DNA of 60,000 nt from Antedon mediterranea (taxonomy: Eukaryota; Echinodermata; Crinoidea; Comatulida; Antedonidae). A program made the translations under genes and the position numbers. Shown here one piece after another: positions 43,320 to 56,500 of the stretch. Each line of letters starts with the position of its first letter. Within the stretch, counting starts at the first letter, position 1. The DNA is taken from positions 2,836,288 through 2,896,287 of the forward strand of contig NC_092676.1 in assembly GCF_964355755.1 (NCBI RefSeq), written 5' to 3'. The notes under the pieces were generated by a model, which searched no databases, had not been told where the DNA came from, and was given only the letters and a program-made list of their open reading frames with translations.

Positions 43320-43565
43320 TTGAAGAGACACCTTCACAGTGTCCCCTTAATAGTGTTGACATGACTGCAGTGTTAAAACATCCATAAAAATCCTTGATTT
43401 TTAAAGATTCTTGAGTGGGCTTCTTTTCGAGATTGTCTGCTTTAGAGATTACTTTTTGAAATTAAAGTAGGGGCTTCATTTCAATAAAATCTTTTCAAGC
43501 TTAATAGGGGTGTCTTCTGAATATGGGTTTCCCCTCGATAATGGTGTTCCCAAATTAATATGATT
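43320..43565. repeat. GGGACACC family copy, decayed
   Basis: GAGACACCTTCACAGTGTCC and CTTAATAGTGTTGAC, later TTAATAGGGGTGTCTTCTGA and CCCCTCGATAATGGTGTTCC. Confidence 0.5.
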
Positions 43566-43599
43566 AATTACTCTAAATAAAAATAAGATCAATGTTTTT

Positions 43600-44020
43600 T
43601 TATGGTTTTGTCTTTATTTAAACTTAAGAAATACCTTATTTCTAAGTATTGATCTCTTTTTTTTTTATTCCGGCAATTTTTACAAGTATCATTTGTCAGT
43701 TCTTGGTCAGGATTTGATTTGCTGTCTTTCTGTTGATCGTTGTTTTTTTTCCTCCTTTTGCTGTATTGTTATGTCCCTGTCCTTTCGTCCTGTATTTTGA
43801 ATTCTGTGTCTGTAAATAGGCTGGCCCGCCACAAGTTTTCTATCTTCTTGGGCACTGCCTACTTCTTCTTATTTATAAATGTATACTTTTTTATCATCAA
43901 TTGACTTGTTATAAATTTTACTAGAATTTATTATGTTTACCTCATTTTCTTGAAGGAAGAAATAAAAGTTGAATTGGGAAATTGAATTGAATTTTTAAAA
44001 AATAAATAAATAAATAAATA
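43600..44020 (+). mobile_element. LINE 3' untranslated end with AAAT-repeat tail
   Basis: A pyrimidine-rich stretch, GGCTGGCCCGCCACAAGTTT, TCTTGGGCACTGCC and then AATAAAAGTTGAATTGG and (AAAT)n at 44004-44020. This is the usual look of CR1-type 3' ends. No coding part remains. Confidence 0.5.
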
Positions 44021-44589
44021 TGACGAAGGAAATCAAAATACAAATATTACAGAAAAAGTCAAACCAGACTAGAATCTTTAGTATCATTTCATATTAGATT
44101 GCTATGCCTGTATCGCTGCATACCTGGATAGCAATATAACATTATATCTTATATGTCACACAACGCCATCATTATGCGCAACATATCATGATGTATGCAA
44201 TACCTCAACAGAATGTTTCTGCATATCTTTATTTCCAAAAATCGTGGGAGGAATGAATTCTTCTGAAGGTGAATTAAAAATAGTACAATCCAAAATATAT
44301 TACTATATACTGTACAATTAAAATATTTAGAATGAAACCGGAAAGGTTTCGAAACGTACTGTAAGTTCGCTTATATCATTTTTTGGTTGTTCTAAAATTA
44401 AAATTTTTGATAAAACTGTGCATATTTTTTACTATTTGTCATGTAGAATGCAGAGAAATTCAATTCTTGACATGTGACTGTTTTTATGATGTAAAAGATT
44501 AATATTATTTGCTATTATCATTATATATTGCAACAACACTAATTAGTTAATTAAATAAATAAAACTAATGATAAAATGTTTGCTTTAGT

Positions 44590-44772
44590 TACATCTCCTC
44601 GGTCCATATTTTTCTCTTTTTTTTGACACTCTATTTAATTTGTTAAAACTATTTTTGCTTTCTTTTGCTACAGACTGTGTGAATTTTAAATAAAAATTGT
44701 AATTTTTTTTGTAAAATTGTACATTTTTACAATTTTTTCTCCTCTAGGAAGGTGAATAAATGTGAATTGAAT
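44590..44772 (+). mobile_element. Possible LINE 3' end
   Basis: T-rich tract, TTTTCTCCTCTAGGAAGGTG and AATAAATGTGAATTGAATTA, similar in layout to the 43600 element. Confidence 0.4.
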
Positions 44773-44779
44773 TAAATAA

Positions 44780-46240
44780 CTTTATTTTTATAATTTAAAA
44801 GATTAAAGTAAAAAAATGGATGAAACCTTAAATTAAATACTAAAATTAAATACAGTATAAAATTACAAGATTTGATCGTTATTATCTTGCAAACTTTTCA
44901 TACTACCTGTATAAATTTCTTTATATTTAAAAATATTCATAACTTATGACATTTGAAGATTAAGAACAAATTGCTTTTTTTTACCTGCGCAATATAATAT
45001 CATCATATCGTATTTATCAGCACAGGTACTAAATTCGCTTCTAACAATCCGCAAATAAATTTACGTTTGCATCGCAGCGTCAGGCAATTTAAACGTGAGC
45101 ATCAATTCCCCGATTGATATGTATACAACGAAATGCACGTTATCTGGCTATTCATGTCGTTTCGGAGAAATAATTTAGTAGAAATGTGTTATGAACAGCG
45201 TTAGTAGCTTAGAGACTGCGAAAGAAAACATTTTGATATGAACACTTTTTGATTTCATGTAGTTTTTTTTGGACGTACATTGTTTATTCAATTTAAAGTT
45301 TGTTTTAACAAGATACTATGATGATTATGTAACCTGCAGTTATGTTCACAAAAAACAATTGTTAAAGATGTCCTTTTTATGGAAAAATCTACTAACTCTA
45401 TTTGGTTGTCTCACTAATTTTTGTTTGAGATGCATTTTGTTATTGATTATAACTTTGCGTATGTGGAAACAGTAGCTAGCCAACTCCCCTCCCCCTTCCG
45501 AAACATCTAAAAAAACTCTGGATCTGGCCGGAACATGTAATGAGTGATGACATGCTATCAGTATATGAATCAATTTCTATTTCAGCTTCCTCCCCAACCA
45601 ATTTATGTACAATAATGTATTATAAAGAACCAAGTTGTTAATTCCGAGATCTGATTTTATGAAATTCTGGAGATTAGAATATATAAAAAAGGGATAGAAC
45701 CACTACTGTACTGATCTAAAGTATAAATGGAAAATTAATTTTTTTTTTTATTTTTAATTTTATTATGAATGTCATATTTTTGACACAACTAAAATTATAC
45801 ATTAATAAATGAAGTTATATCTCATTAGTATATTAATCATAGTTTAATTTTATTGTAATAAGAAAAAATGTTATGCAACCACTTCTATACATAAAACATT
45901 TTCCAAAAAAATGACATTCTATAATATTCCCCTTGCGTATAGAAAGTGCCCCTTGTGCGACATTTGATTGAATGAGATTGATTGAGATTGATCAATATCA
46001 ACTAGACGATCAATATGCCTACTGATCAATGACTGAAATTTAAATCTTCAATTCAGATTCTAAAAATATATTTCACTCAATTCAGAAATTTATCGGTTAT
46101 AATACTTAACTTTGATTGGAAATATTCAGCCGTCATATCGGCGTCTTCTTCAGATTTCAGGAGATGATAAATTTGAATTTATTCTTTTTCATTTATTGAT
46201 TTAAGAATATTTTTTAAGGATTCACAAAGAATATAAAACA
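44780..46240. other. Intergenic stretch, nothing recognised
   Basis: AT-rich, no supported gene. Confidence 0.45.
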
Positions 46241-46244
46241 GTTT

Positions 46245-46385
46245 TTCACTACCATATCACCATCAAATATGGTAGTGATATGCCTAAATATGGTAGTGAT
46301 ATGCCTAAATATGGCAGTGATATGACATCATCATGTCCATATATGAGCACATCACCTAAAGTTTGATAGTGTAGACAGAGCTTTG
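46245..46385. mobile_element. MITE copy 12
   Basis: Two TATGGTAGTGATATGCCTAA blocks, GACATCATCATGTCCATATA, and the end AAAGTTTGATAGTGTAGACA. The left terminus is lost. Orientation B. Confidence 0.87.
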
Positions 46386-46389
46386 GGAG

Positions 46390-48020
46390 AGAGAAAGAGA
46401 ATGGGTAGGGTTCTGTGGTATCAAAATTACTGAAATTGTACACTGGGAAGGTGTATATGACGTTTGAACATTACCCGCCACTTTGGATCCAATATAGGCC
46501 CTAGCGGCCAAATAGTGTCTAAATTTCAGATTTTTCTCAACTAAAGTGTTTTCTGTGAGTAATCTATATTTCTCTGTCGGAAATAAAGTGTCTTTTTGTT
46601 CTTATATTATTTTTTCCCATGAATTTTACACATTGAGTTTTATGTTTCTGTATTTCAGATGATAAATAAAATAATAAATTATACTATAGCCAATTATTAT
46701 TTGCCAAGTCAAACATAATCAATTAACCATTATGTCACAAATAAAAGTGATAATAAATATACACACACTTTTTTTATAATAACCTTTATTAATCAGACAA
46801 TAACATTCACTTCTATTTTAATTTATTAGACAATGAATAAATAAAAAAAATCACTTTTTTATAATTACTACTGTCACAACAAAGGAACGAGTATAATTAT
46901 TGGAAAAAATATATAATTTTTATTTATATTATTATTACATATAGATTATAAAAACAAAAATTCACAGGCAAAAATCAAAAATAAATTTAAAATTTAATAC
47001 CATAATTTAAATTATGAAAGGGAATTATAATATATAATATACGGGAATATAAATGTTGAAAGTAAAGACAAAACATGAGGAGAAATATATTAAAAATGAC
47101 AATATCACCGACCAATGGGAGATGAGCATTCTAAATATGGGAATTTGTTGAAATTATCATACATACTGTAGACATGCGGAGGATGGACAGGTATACAGCA
47201 TAAATATATATTCATTTGAATATTTGTATTATTATAAATACAGGTATATCAATTTTAAATTTCTTCCCTAATACCATACATACAGTTTCTAATATCGTTT
47301 TTACGCCTATAATAATTCCATGGATATCATACGTTATATAGCAGGTTAAGCCCACTTTGCTGTGGTAGTCTTTGTCAGTCACTGCCTACCTACTCAAGAA
47401 ATTGTGGCATGCATAATTCATGTCAGATAAGATAAAATCCATAAATCATGAAAATACTATTTATGATTAAATACTTAACATGAATTATAGACTAGCTTTG
47501 GATGGTTTTATTTTAAGATACCATCACTCAAAATCAGGTAAATAACATACATTTCTAAACCATTTTAATGTTTTTTCTTTACGCATCACATACAATAACA
47601 AGAAGTCAGTGGTATGGAAAGGCTAGACGCTCATTCGTGCATTAACAACAGAAACTCAAAACAATATCATTGTGCAATGACTGTATTATATGACTACAGC
47701 ATAAATTCATCAAAAATGTATACTTTACCAGAAAAATCGGCTAAATTTACGATCGGTGATACAGAATGAAAGGTGAGTGGAAACCTTTGTAAGGCGAATT
47801 ACTTCTTTTCTTCTTCGAGGAGGAGCTGTGCTGTGCAGAATTCAATTGAAATACTTAGTTCGGAAAAATCCCTGGGATTTTTAAGTAAAACTCCACAAAA
47901 CGTCAGCAAAAAGGCTAACATAAGAATACTCAACAAGATGGCGCTAGACTAATTTTTTTTGGTAATCGCATTTCTTTTAAAATACAAAACTATTTATTGG
48001 CCTACATTGGCCTGTGTGTA
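46390..48020. other. Intergenic stretch, no firm gene
   Basis: AT-rich. A GC-richer minus-strand patch at about 47810-47945 has a 40-codon open frame with a hydrophobic start (MLAFLLTFCGVLL) but a poor acceptor upstream; not accepted as an exon. Confidence 0.4.
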
Positions 48021-48022
48021 AC

Positions 48023-50750
48023 ATAATAATAATAATAATTTATTTGGAAAACGCTTTTTGAACAGCGGCACACATAATAATGGTGCATCCTTAAAACAAT
48101 TAAACATACAATATAAAAATATATGAGTATAAAAATAAAGATAGACTAGATTAAAACAGATAATACTCAGATAAAACGAAAGTTCGATAAAACCAAATTA
48201 AAAATAAACAGTAATAATAATACCAATTAAATGCAACCAACATACATAAGCTTGGACACTAAATTAGCATATCAATTAGTATATGAACAAAGGAATATAC
48301 AGTACTTAGAATCTATGTTAAGATATACACACTCTTGATACACAAAAAATGATAAGGAACAATAGGAACCCAAATTAGGGACATCAATAAACAGGAAAGC
48401 ATAGATTAAATTATTTCAGCTGTGGTGAATTATTTGATGACTGTAAACAGAATTGATATATAAAAAAAAGAAAAGAACAAAGTAAGATAACTAAACCAAA
48501 TTACATACAATATAAAATAAAAAAAATCATTCGATAATGTTAGACTTTATACGTTGTCTAAAGGCCCATGCTTTCTTAAGATATGATTTGCAGAATTTAT
48601 CAAGAATGTCATGGGCTTTGTTTACCATATTAATCGACATTGTTGGAATGAGAACAGAACAATCACCACCAAGTATAATCATTAAGATAACCTCTGAATT
48701 ATTTAACTGGAGTGAATTCCATAGATCTGAAAGACCAGAATCATTAAGGTTTTGTTCCCAAGCATTCAAATTCTGAAATTCACACTTCTTGTAGTACTTT
48801 ACAATTTAACATAAAATGATATAAATCTTCAGGTTCATCCTTACATAACATACAATTACCAGTATTATTCATATCCCATTTACTTAATCTACTTTCAAGT
48901 TGAAGAGTATTTGATCTTGCCTTAAATTTCAATTGAGCACCATGAAAATCAGTTTTAACAGTAAGATAATTTTCTAACTCAGGCATTTTCTTACATTTAA
49001 CATAAAGTGATAATGATGGTTTGGTACAGCTTTTATTAAACCAATCCAATTCATACATTTGACGATTAACACACTTAAAAGATTTAAACCATGCTGAATC
49101 TATAGGTATGTTATTTGAAAATACATGATTAAATCCAGTATTATTCAGAATACTTTTAATTGAGTTTAACCATCGCCATTTTATGTTAACATTATTATCA
49201 CATGCAAGGTAAATAATGCATGCAACAGCAGCTTTGGCCAACGATGGGCTTCTAAATTGATAAGCCTGTCCCAATAATATTTAATTTTTATTTCGTTATG
49301 GGTATTTTCAATGCTATCCCATCCTAAGTCACCCAGCAGAGCCAATGATGGCGTGTTCCTCGTTGCTTTTAGTAGTGTTTTAGCCATTTGTAGATGAATG
49401 TTTTCTATTTTGTTGTAGTCACTGGTGGCACTATAAGCTGATATTGTACATGCATAGTTAATTGAAGGTAGTGCTATAGTTTTCCACAAGATATTACCAA
49501 AATAAATCCTATTAAAATCTTCTTGCTCATTAATAATGGACTTGATATATCCAATTAGTCTATTTCCTGTTCTAACTACATCATTAACATGTATACTTTC
49601 GTAGAAGTTTCTTGAAATATTCACTCCCAAGTATTTGTAACAATCTGCTTCTTTGATGAAGTGGTTTGCAAGAGGCCATTGTTTAGTTTTATTAGTAGGC
49701 CTACGTTTACCAACAACCACAACATTTGATTTGTCATAATTAAAGTTAAGTTTCCATTTTTTGGAGAAAATTCCAGCGATGATAACATTTTCTCCAGATC
49801 ATTTTCATCTTTAGCAATCAAGACAACGTCGTCAGCCCAAAAAAGACAGCTAATTTCTGTGCCTAAAGTATGACATCCGACATTTTCATTATATAACATT
49901 TTGGAGAGTTCATTTATAAAAATACAGAATAAGGTCGGTGATAATACGCAGCCTTGCTTAACCCCTTCATCGACATCAAAATAATAAGTTACAATATCAC
50001 CAAACTTAACATTACATTTGACATTTGTATAAAGTTTATCAATAATTTTCCAGACTTTACCACGGATACCAGTATTCCATGCTATAGTGACAAAAGGCCA
50101 TTACGCCAAACCGTGTCAAAAGCCTTACGGAAATCCAGGAAGGATAAGTATGCCTAACTTATTTTCCGCATTTCGCGTAGCCAATATGCTTTTAAGTGTA
50201 AATATGTGGTCCTCACATCTATGATTTTTCCTAAAGCCTCCCTGGATTTCCGTAAGAATACTATTACTCTCAAGAAATTCTGAGATACGATCACAAATAA
50301 TACGATTGAAAATTTTAGCAACACATGATGATAATGTGATACCTCTATAGTTATTTAAATCATTCTTGCTTCCTTTTTTATGGATAGGTATAATGATCCC
50401 TTTATTCCACTCGGTGGGAATTTTCTCTGATTTAACAAAATAGTTAAAAAGATATGTAAGTGACCTAATAAGGCAGTCACCTCCGTTCTTTAACAATTCG
50501 TTAGTGATGCCATCAACACCAGGTGCTTTATTGTTTTTAGAACGAAGTATTGGACTTTTAACATCTTCAAATGAAATTCTTATATCATCCAGTACTTTTT
50601 GTGGATCATCATTAACATAATTTATATAATTTTCCCTAACATCAGAAACATGACTATTGATAACTATATCATTATAAGTATTGACACCAGTTTGATTACC
50701 CAAGTTACTCCAATAAATTTTAATCAAGTTAGCCATACAATATTGGAAAT
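48023..50750 (-). pseudogene. 5'-truncated, frameshifted non-LTR retrotransposon
   Basis: The minus strand encodes reverse transcriptase motifs in order: NNKAPGVDGI, IPIHKKGS and NNYRGITLSS, QGGFRKNHR, LDFRKAFDTVWR (motif A), GVKQGCVLSP, and a FWADDVVL active site (ADD kept, Trp where Tyr or Phe is usual). A C-terminal region with a CMLCKDEPEDLYHFMLNC knuckle follows, ending at about 48529. Breaks in frame are visible near 50140, 50080, 49790 and 49270. The 3' end is (ATT)n at 48023-48040. The endonuclease and 5' part are absent. The clade is not resolved. Confidence 0.9.
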
Positions 50751-50889
50751 TAATTTATTTTACTTTAAATAAACAATCGTATTGGCTAAGGCCATTTGAC
50801 AACCGTATTATTTTAAATACTCTAAAACAATTTCTTAATTACAGCCCTTATTCAATAATGATCACAATGTTTATATAAATTTATCAATA

Positions 50890-51254
50890 TCCCACTAATA
50901 CGCAACGCAAGGACGTAGGCGCAACACAATTTATATAATTTGACGAACTGCCGATTGAAACAGACTTGCGGTAGGCCTAAAGCTTGGTTCCCACTAGAAC
51001 GCAACGCAAGTACGTAATCGCAACACAAGCGAGTTAACCAACCTTTAGCTTATACGGTACGTCGTTACGAATTTACCAAAAACTATTATGTTCATGACGT
51101 TATTAAAATACTTCCTCCAGGTTCCCACCTGAAACGCAATGCAAGGACGTATAAGCGTAACGCAAAAATTTGACTTAACTCTCGCTTGTGATTGGTCAAC
51201 TCACTTGCGTTGCGTTTACGTCATTTTGTTACGTCCTAGTGGGAACCAAGCTTA
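50890..51254. mobile_element. MITE with AAGCTTGGTTCCCACTAG ends
   Basis: Left end AAGCTTGGTTCCCACTAG near 50980, right end CTAGTGGGAACCAAGCTT at about 51253. The interior repeats ACGCAACGCAAGGACGTA-like blocks and an inner TTCCCACCTG copy. A partial copy (CCCACTAATACGCAACGCAA) at 50891-50975 precedes it. The related element at 58483-58632 lies upstream of hemocyanin exon 2. Confidence 0.85.
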
Positions 51255-51259
51255 AGAAG

Positions 51260-52000
51260 CCCATACGGTATATACGTCATTGTTGAATTAAAGGACACAA
51301 CAAAGTTTTCTTAATATGATTCTCATCAGAATACCATCATCAACAGGTTTATTTTTGTGTTGCAATCTCGACAAAATATAATGAGAAAACGTGACAATTA
51401 TATCAGTCATGTGATAGTGGTCAATTTATTAATTTATATAAATAATTATACAAGACAAACATTTAATTCATTAAATGCTAATTAATCCTACAAACAATTA
51501 AATTAATTACATTGTGTCACGCCAAGATTGTAGTTAATTATATGGCTACTGAAGAACACAATTAATACTATAGATATATAATATTAGCAACTGAATGTCT
51601 TTATTTCTTTGTCCGCCGGTCACTTCTTCGTGGACTTGTTGGTCACTTTACAATCCAATCATACATACACATTTATGTGTATACTCGGCTTGGTTTACTA
51701 CAAATGGTGGTCAGACAGTTACGTATTGGTACCAACTTCAGCCCCACCGGGAAGCACTACGAACAAACGACGTTAACGTTTAATTGTTCGTTAGCACAGA
51801 ATTACATTGTAGTCTATACATTCGAGTATAATTATAATATTACAAAATGACTATCTTACTTACGATGGTCAATCTGTATTATTGCTGAGGTGTGACACAC
51901 AGGTTGATGTGAGGTGTACTTAATACATTCCTCAGCAACACACCTGAATAGTTCTATGCAAATTACCCTTTTCGTTTAACTTTTAATGCCGACACTTTTG
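51260..52000. other. Intergenic stretch downstream of the hemocyanin-family gene
   Basis: No gene recognised. A GC-richer part at 51600-51790 could be an old LTR or transposon fragment but shows nothing decisive. Confidence 0.4.
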
Positions 52001-52002
52001 AC

Positions 52003-52190
52003 TGTCATCATCATCATCATCCGTTACGCTATTCGTCTTGGGTAGACATTGCGTACGCTAATCGTTTCCATGACTCTCTTTCGGTGGTCTGATGGTCTGT
52101 CATTCATTTTGCGATGGATGTATTTGCTTTTTTGAGTTCTTTATTTATGTTTCCTATCCAGGTAGTTCTTTTGACTGTGACGACACATTG
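52003..52190 (-). mobile_element. RTE-type LINE 3' fragment with (ATG)n tail
   Basis: The minus strand reads TTWIGNINKELKKANTS, later ERESWKRLAYAMSTQDE and a stop, then (GATGAT)n at 52005-52020. DR-x-x-W-x-x-L-x-x-A near the stop and a trinucleotide tail are typical of RTE-like C-termini. One in-frame stop is present. Confidence 0.5.
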
Positions 52191-52518
52191 TTATAACTTG
52201 TTTGTATAATTAATCTCGTCAAAAAACTGACGAAGTTGTAGAATCTGCAAATAACATGTCATAAAAAACATACAAAAAATAAACATTATTTTAATATGGC
52301 TAGTCCTAATGCTGTCCAATATTCCCACGTGATATATAAGTACAAAAAATAACGAATTCAAGCAGGCTCTACTTTATATACAAAAACGATGGCCTACAAC
52401 TAGACTTGCCCCAAGTCTGTAGTTATGTCGCGGCTTTTACGAACAAAGGGCATGCCAATAATTAATCTTAAAATAATACAACAATATGTGTTATTAATTT
52501 TTGAAGAAAATGATCTCA

Positions 52519-53520
52519 TCAAAACCCAGACGAGCTGCTCGAAAGATCCGCAAATGGATCTGGGGCAGGTTCTCTGAATCCTTGATGAAAAATCTTAACA
52601 ACTCTGGTTCTAACATTGGTGGCTCCGAAAGTATTGAGCCATTGTTCGAAGTCCTGTGTACCGAAGACGGATACGGGGCGATCGAACGGATAACCCATCG
52701 GCTTAGTGTCAGGATGAATTCCATCACCCCCTCGACCACAAAGACTAACCCCTGGTCTGTACTCAGCACCCGGTGAAGATATATCCTCATCAAAGTCCGT
52801 GAGCATTACGAAAAGATCGAATTCTTGTCCCTCAAAAGAGCCCTTAGGTACCAATAGGTTGGCAGGCCATCCACAGTCGCAATGCTGGTCAGATGTGCAT
52901 TGGTCCAGCGGCACTCCTGTCTGTGCGGCTTCTTCTACTTTTGCGAATGTTGAAGCGACTTGTGAGATTAGTGTCGAGTCATGTGAAAACCGAGTATACG
53001 TCGTAGTTCCTCTGGTCACTAAAAGAATAGACATAATGGATTATAAATTCTATACAATTAAAATTTGAAAAATCAATAGTAACGCAATCTATGCAACGTA
53101 AGCAAATGCCCTTCTAGTAATTGCGTTTGCCCCTGCCTGCGTGAAATCAAACCTGCGATGTTTGCAGCACTATTGCGTCGTCGGTTCCCCCCAGTTGTGA
53201 TTACGCAATACAACACTTTGTCCCCTAAATAGAAGTGTCCCCTCAATAGGATTGTCCTCTAAAGTAGTGTCTTCTAAAGGTGTGTCATCTAAATAGGGGT
53301 TCTACTGTGTATAGAATAAAAATAAGCACGTACGTGCGATGTCAAATTTGTCCATTTCAAAGAACAATCTCCTTTGATCATTGAATCTGAATAATTGGCC
53401 GATCTCGTCATATCTTGGCGCCATAAAGATTCTGACAGTTGCTCTAGAAGCAGAACCACTGGTTTGGCGGACAGTGATCTCGTACTTGAAGGCTTCGTGA
53501 TTCAAATGGTGATTTCGTAC
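52519..53520 (-). CDS. Hemocyanin-family exons 6-7: C-terminal Ig-like domain and stop
   Basis: Exon 6 (53334-53520) encodes residues 486-547 and has the family motif ATVRIFMAPRYDE, then FEMDKFDIA. Exon 7 (52519-53018) finishes the protein with the conserved CGWPANLLVPKG, FDLFVMLTDFDED, SLCG and KPMGYPFDRP segments and ends in a Ser-rich tail before TGA at 52519-52521. The cysteine pattern (C-x-CGWP and SLCG) matches the disulfides known in the prophenoloxidase C domain. The exon 6 to 7 junction splits a Leu codon (C|TG). A small MITE-like remnant lies in the intron a few bases from exon 6 (53210-53312). Confidence 0.94.
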
Positions 53521-56500
53521 CTATGGAATGTAAAACATAAAACACATCTTTCATTTTGAAGAAGTAAAAAGGCAGTTAAATCAAGCGCGTTTTTTTAAAA
53601 AATGGAGAGCGTTATGTATGTGTATGTGTATGTGCATGCGTATTCATATTTTTCCTCTACTTTTTTGTGAGCTATATTAATAATAAAATGAAGACAGAAG
53701 AAGCATGCCAATATCCTAACATTAATTCTATCAAATCATAACCAACATCAAACAGAGAATGATTCTGTCTTTATTGTGACTGTATCAATTTTCGTTGAGA
53801 AAAATGCAAACAATCAGAGTTTATGCATGTTCGCCAATAAGACACGAGTCTTCATTTTAACGGTCCAAAAAATCGGCCAACAACAACTAGTAAGAGCTCA
53901 GAAATGTCGGTCACGAATGTACAGAGGTAGGCCTACGTAATTTATTTAATACTTCAGGTTCCCTTACCTTGATTGGATTACCACTTTGGTCAAATTCAAA
54001 GTAGATATCTTTACTAATATCAATGACTTCTTCCTCCATGTATGTGTACAGTGTGTTGTCAGAAGGTGTTCCTCTTGTTGTCTTGATTTTGATATCGCTT
54101 AGGCGTACCTCGTCCCACGCAATTTCACTCCTTGTGTAAGGCGGCAACGTTGCTTTGTGCGTGACGAATACATCGTCAATGAACTTATGCCATCGGTAAA
54201 AGACAGGGTCACGATTTGAGGTTCTGGTATCGAACATGGCGCCGGGTTCGGTATTGTAACGACCATCTGGGTCAGTGATGAACGACAACAGTATGTGTCC
54301 CCAGGCGTGCAAGCCAATGAGACCATAAAGTTGTGGGTTCGGTGATGCAATGCTCGCTTCAATTGCTTGGCCTAGGTTGTTGATATCTACAGGGACAGTT
54401 GATCCGTCAGGCTAAAGAAGGAAAATAAGTAACAACCGCATTAGATATTTTTGTAATTGTTTATGTAACTTGAAAGAGCATGACAAGACGAATTTCATTT
54501 TGAAATTACAATAGACATCGATCGTGTGCAGACAGGGGCACAATTAATAAATGTAAATCTGTGTCGGGATCTGTGTTTACCCATCGTATTCTTTAACCTG
54601 GGATTTCTCACAGACTCTTCTCGTAGGCCTGACTGTTTATGGTATAAATTATAGTATTTTGTGTAAAATAAACAGTTGGTTATTATAAAGAATTTAGACT
54701 ATGCATCGTGAACTAACATTGTAAACAAATATTTTTCTATGAATTACAATAAACGCGGGGCAGTGACACCCACTAACAAGAAACAACTTGTGAAGATGCT
54801 GCAATTTTTTTTCGACGTGGTAAAACCCAATACATACTCACCAGAGTAAACCGTTCAAGCCTAATGGCCTCTGCAATTCGATCCCTCTGCTGTTGCAACA
54901 TAACAAGAATATTCTCGCCATCTGGAATTGGAAGATTCAAGTTTGATCTGGATTTCAAACCACCACAGAGAACCATGTTCGATGGACGTGTGCTGTAACC
55001 GCCAAGACCATTGCAGCCTGACAGATCTGGGTTGTATCCTTCCTAAAAAAAAACATGGCTCATTATTAAAACTGGTAGGCCTAACAGGGTCCAAAGTTTG
55101 ATAAAGACAAATTTGAAGAAATAAAGAATCATATTGATTCAATATTTCGAACATTTGTTCATCTTGTTCTTTTAGAACCCTAAATAGCGTTGATTTGATC
55201 ATCCTTCCACTAGAAGTATGAGGACTTCTTCCGCATGTTCGACTGGGCACAGTCGATCATCGGACATAATGGAGAGCAAAAGAAGAAGTAAAAGATCAGA
55301 AGATTCCGAATAGAGAAGATAGAGACCATCGTGTTAGAAAACTTCTCTACCCTAATCAGTATACTTTGTGAGAAGTCTATTTAAATGTCATAAACTACTA
55401 AAGTCCAAAGCTCTGTCTTCACTAGCAAACTACTTAGACAACAAAAGAGTGATGTGCCCAAATATGGTATAGTGATATTACGAGTTAATTCAATCAAGAG
55501 AGGCCTAAGCTATGCCAGCCTCTATCCTGGAATTTAGCTTTTTGCTTGTTCCAGACACACAAAAGTAAATATGACGGTATACTCACTACAATTGGTTTAT
55601 TCCACTCGTGAAGGCCGAGAACACGAGTCAGTCCAGCAGCCAATCTCTCAGTATCATAACGGGCAAGAATCTGCTGATGAGTATAGTAAAACAACTCCCC
55701 TTGGCGATCTTTAACCAGAAAGAATCCATTAGAGACATGCCATTGCCAATGGTAAAAGTTGAATCCAATATCTTCTCTAAAGTAAGCCAAACGTGACTCA
55801 GGATCACGACGGTTGGAAGTTGAAAAGAGGTCAAGATCAAGTCCTCGTACAATCTGCGACGTCCCTGGTAACTGTGCTTCAGCCGTCGCCTGGTCAATCT
55901 GACCATTCACAAAAAACGCTTGAGCTTGGAGCTGAAAGACAGGAGGTATGCGGACACCTGTTGCGTCGTCTCGATTCTGAATGGCCACATGGAATGCAAA
56001 TAGCCATAATTCTGTATTAATGTTATCACGAAATATCGTTGCAATTGTAATAAATACATCGAAGTCTTCAGCACTTTGCAAATACTGAATAACAGACGTA
56101 GCTTCCTCACGATGCGCATCGACGAAGATCGAAAACTTTTCTCCTCGAGGGAGGAGGCCTACACCGGGTGGAAGGTTGACATTCTTTGCTTTGTTAGCGT
56201 CGATAGGGTCAGCCGGCGTAAGAACTCCTAATGTAGCTTTTTGTTTGTATGTATCTGTAATAATTAATTCATAATCTATAGAATAACATAAATTAATTGC
56301 ACGTACAGTATAATATACGTTATACCAAATGTGAAATCAAAAGCAAGACAGAATATATCTTCTCTATAAGAACTATACATTGTTGGAACGCTTTTCCAAA
56401 AACAATGTCATTGAATCTCAAAATTTAAACCAATTTAAAACCGCACTAAAAAAGCAGTGGTCTAACCACGCATTAAAATACAGCTCATACGAATCATAGA

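Noticed and set aside
47818-47945. A minus-strand exon encoding MLAFLLTFCGVLL ... LLLEEEKK
   Set aside because: The codon pattern is mildly suggestive, but the upstream acceptor lacks a pyrimidine tract, no partner exon was found and the peptide is unrecognised.
51600-51790. An LTR with a primer-binding site
   Set aside because: A TGGTGGTCAGACAG stretch recalls a tRNA primer site, but no paired LTR or coding region is present.
55608-56020. Plus-strand and alternative-frame open frames over hemocyanin exon 3
   Set aside because: Antisense or shifted readings of the conserved exon.
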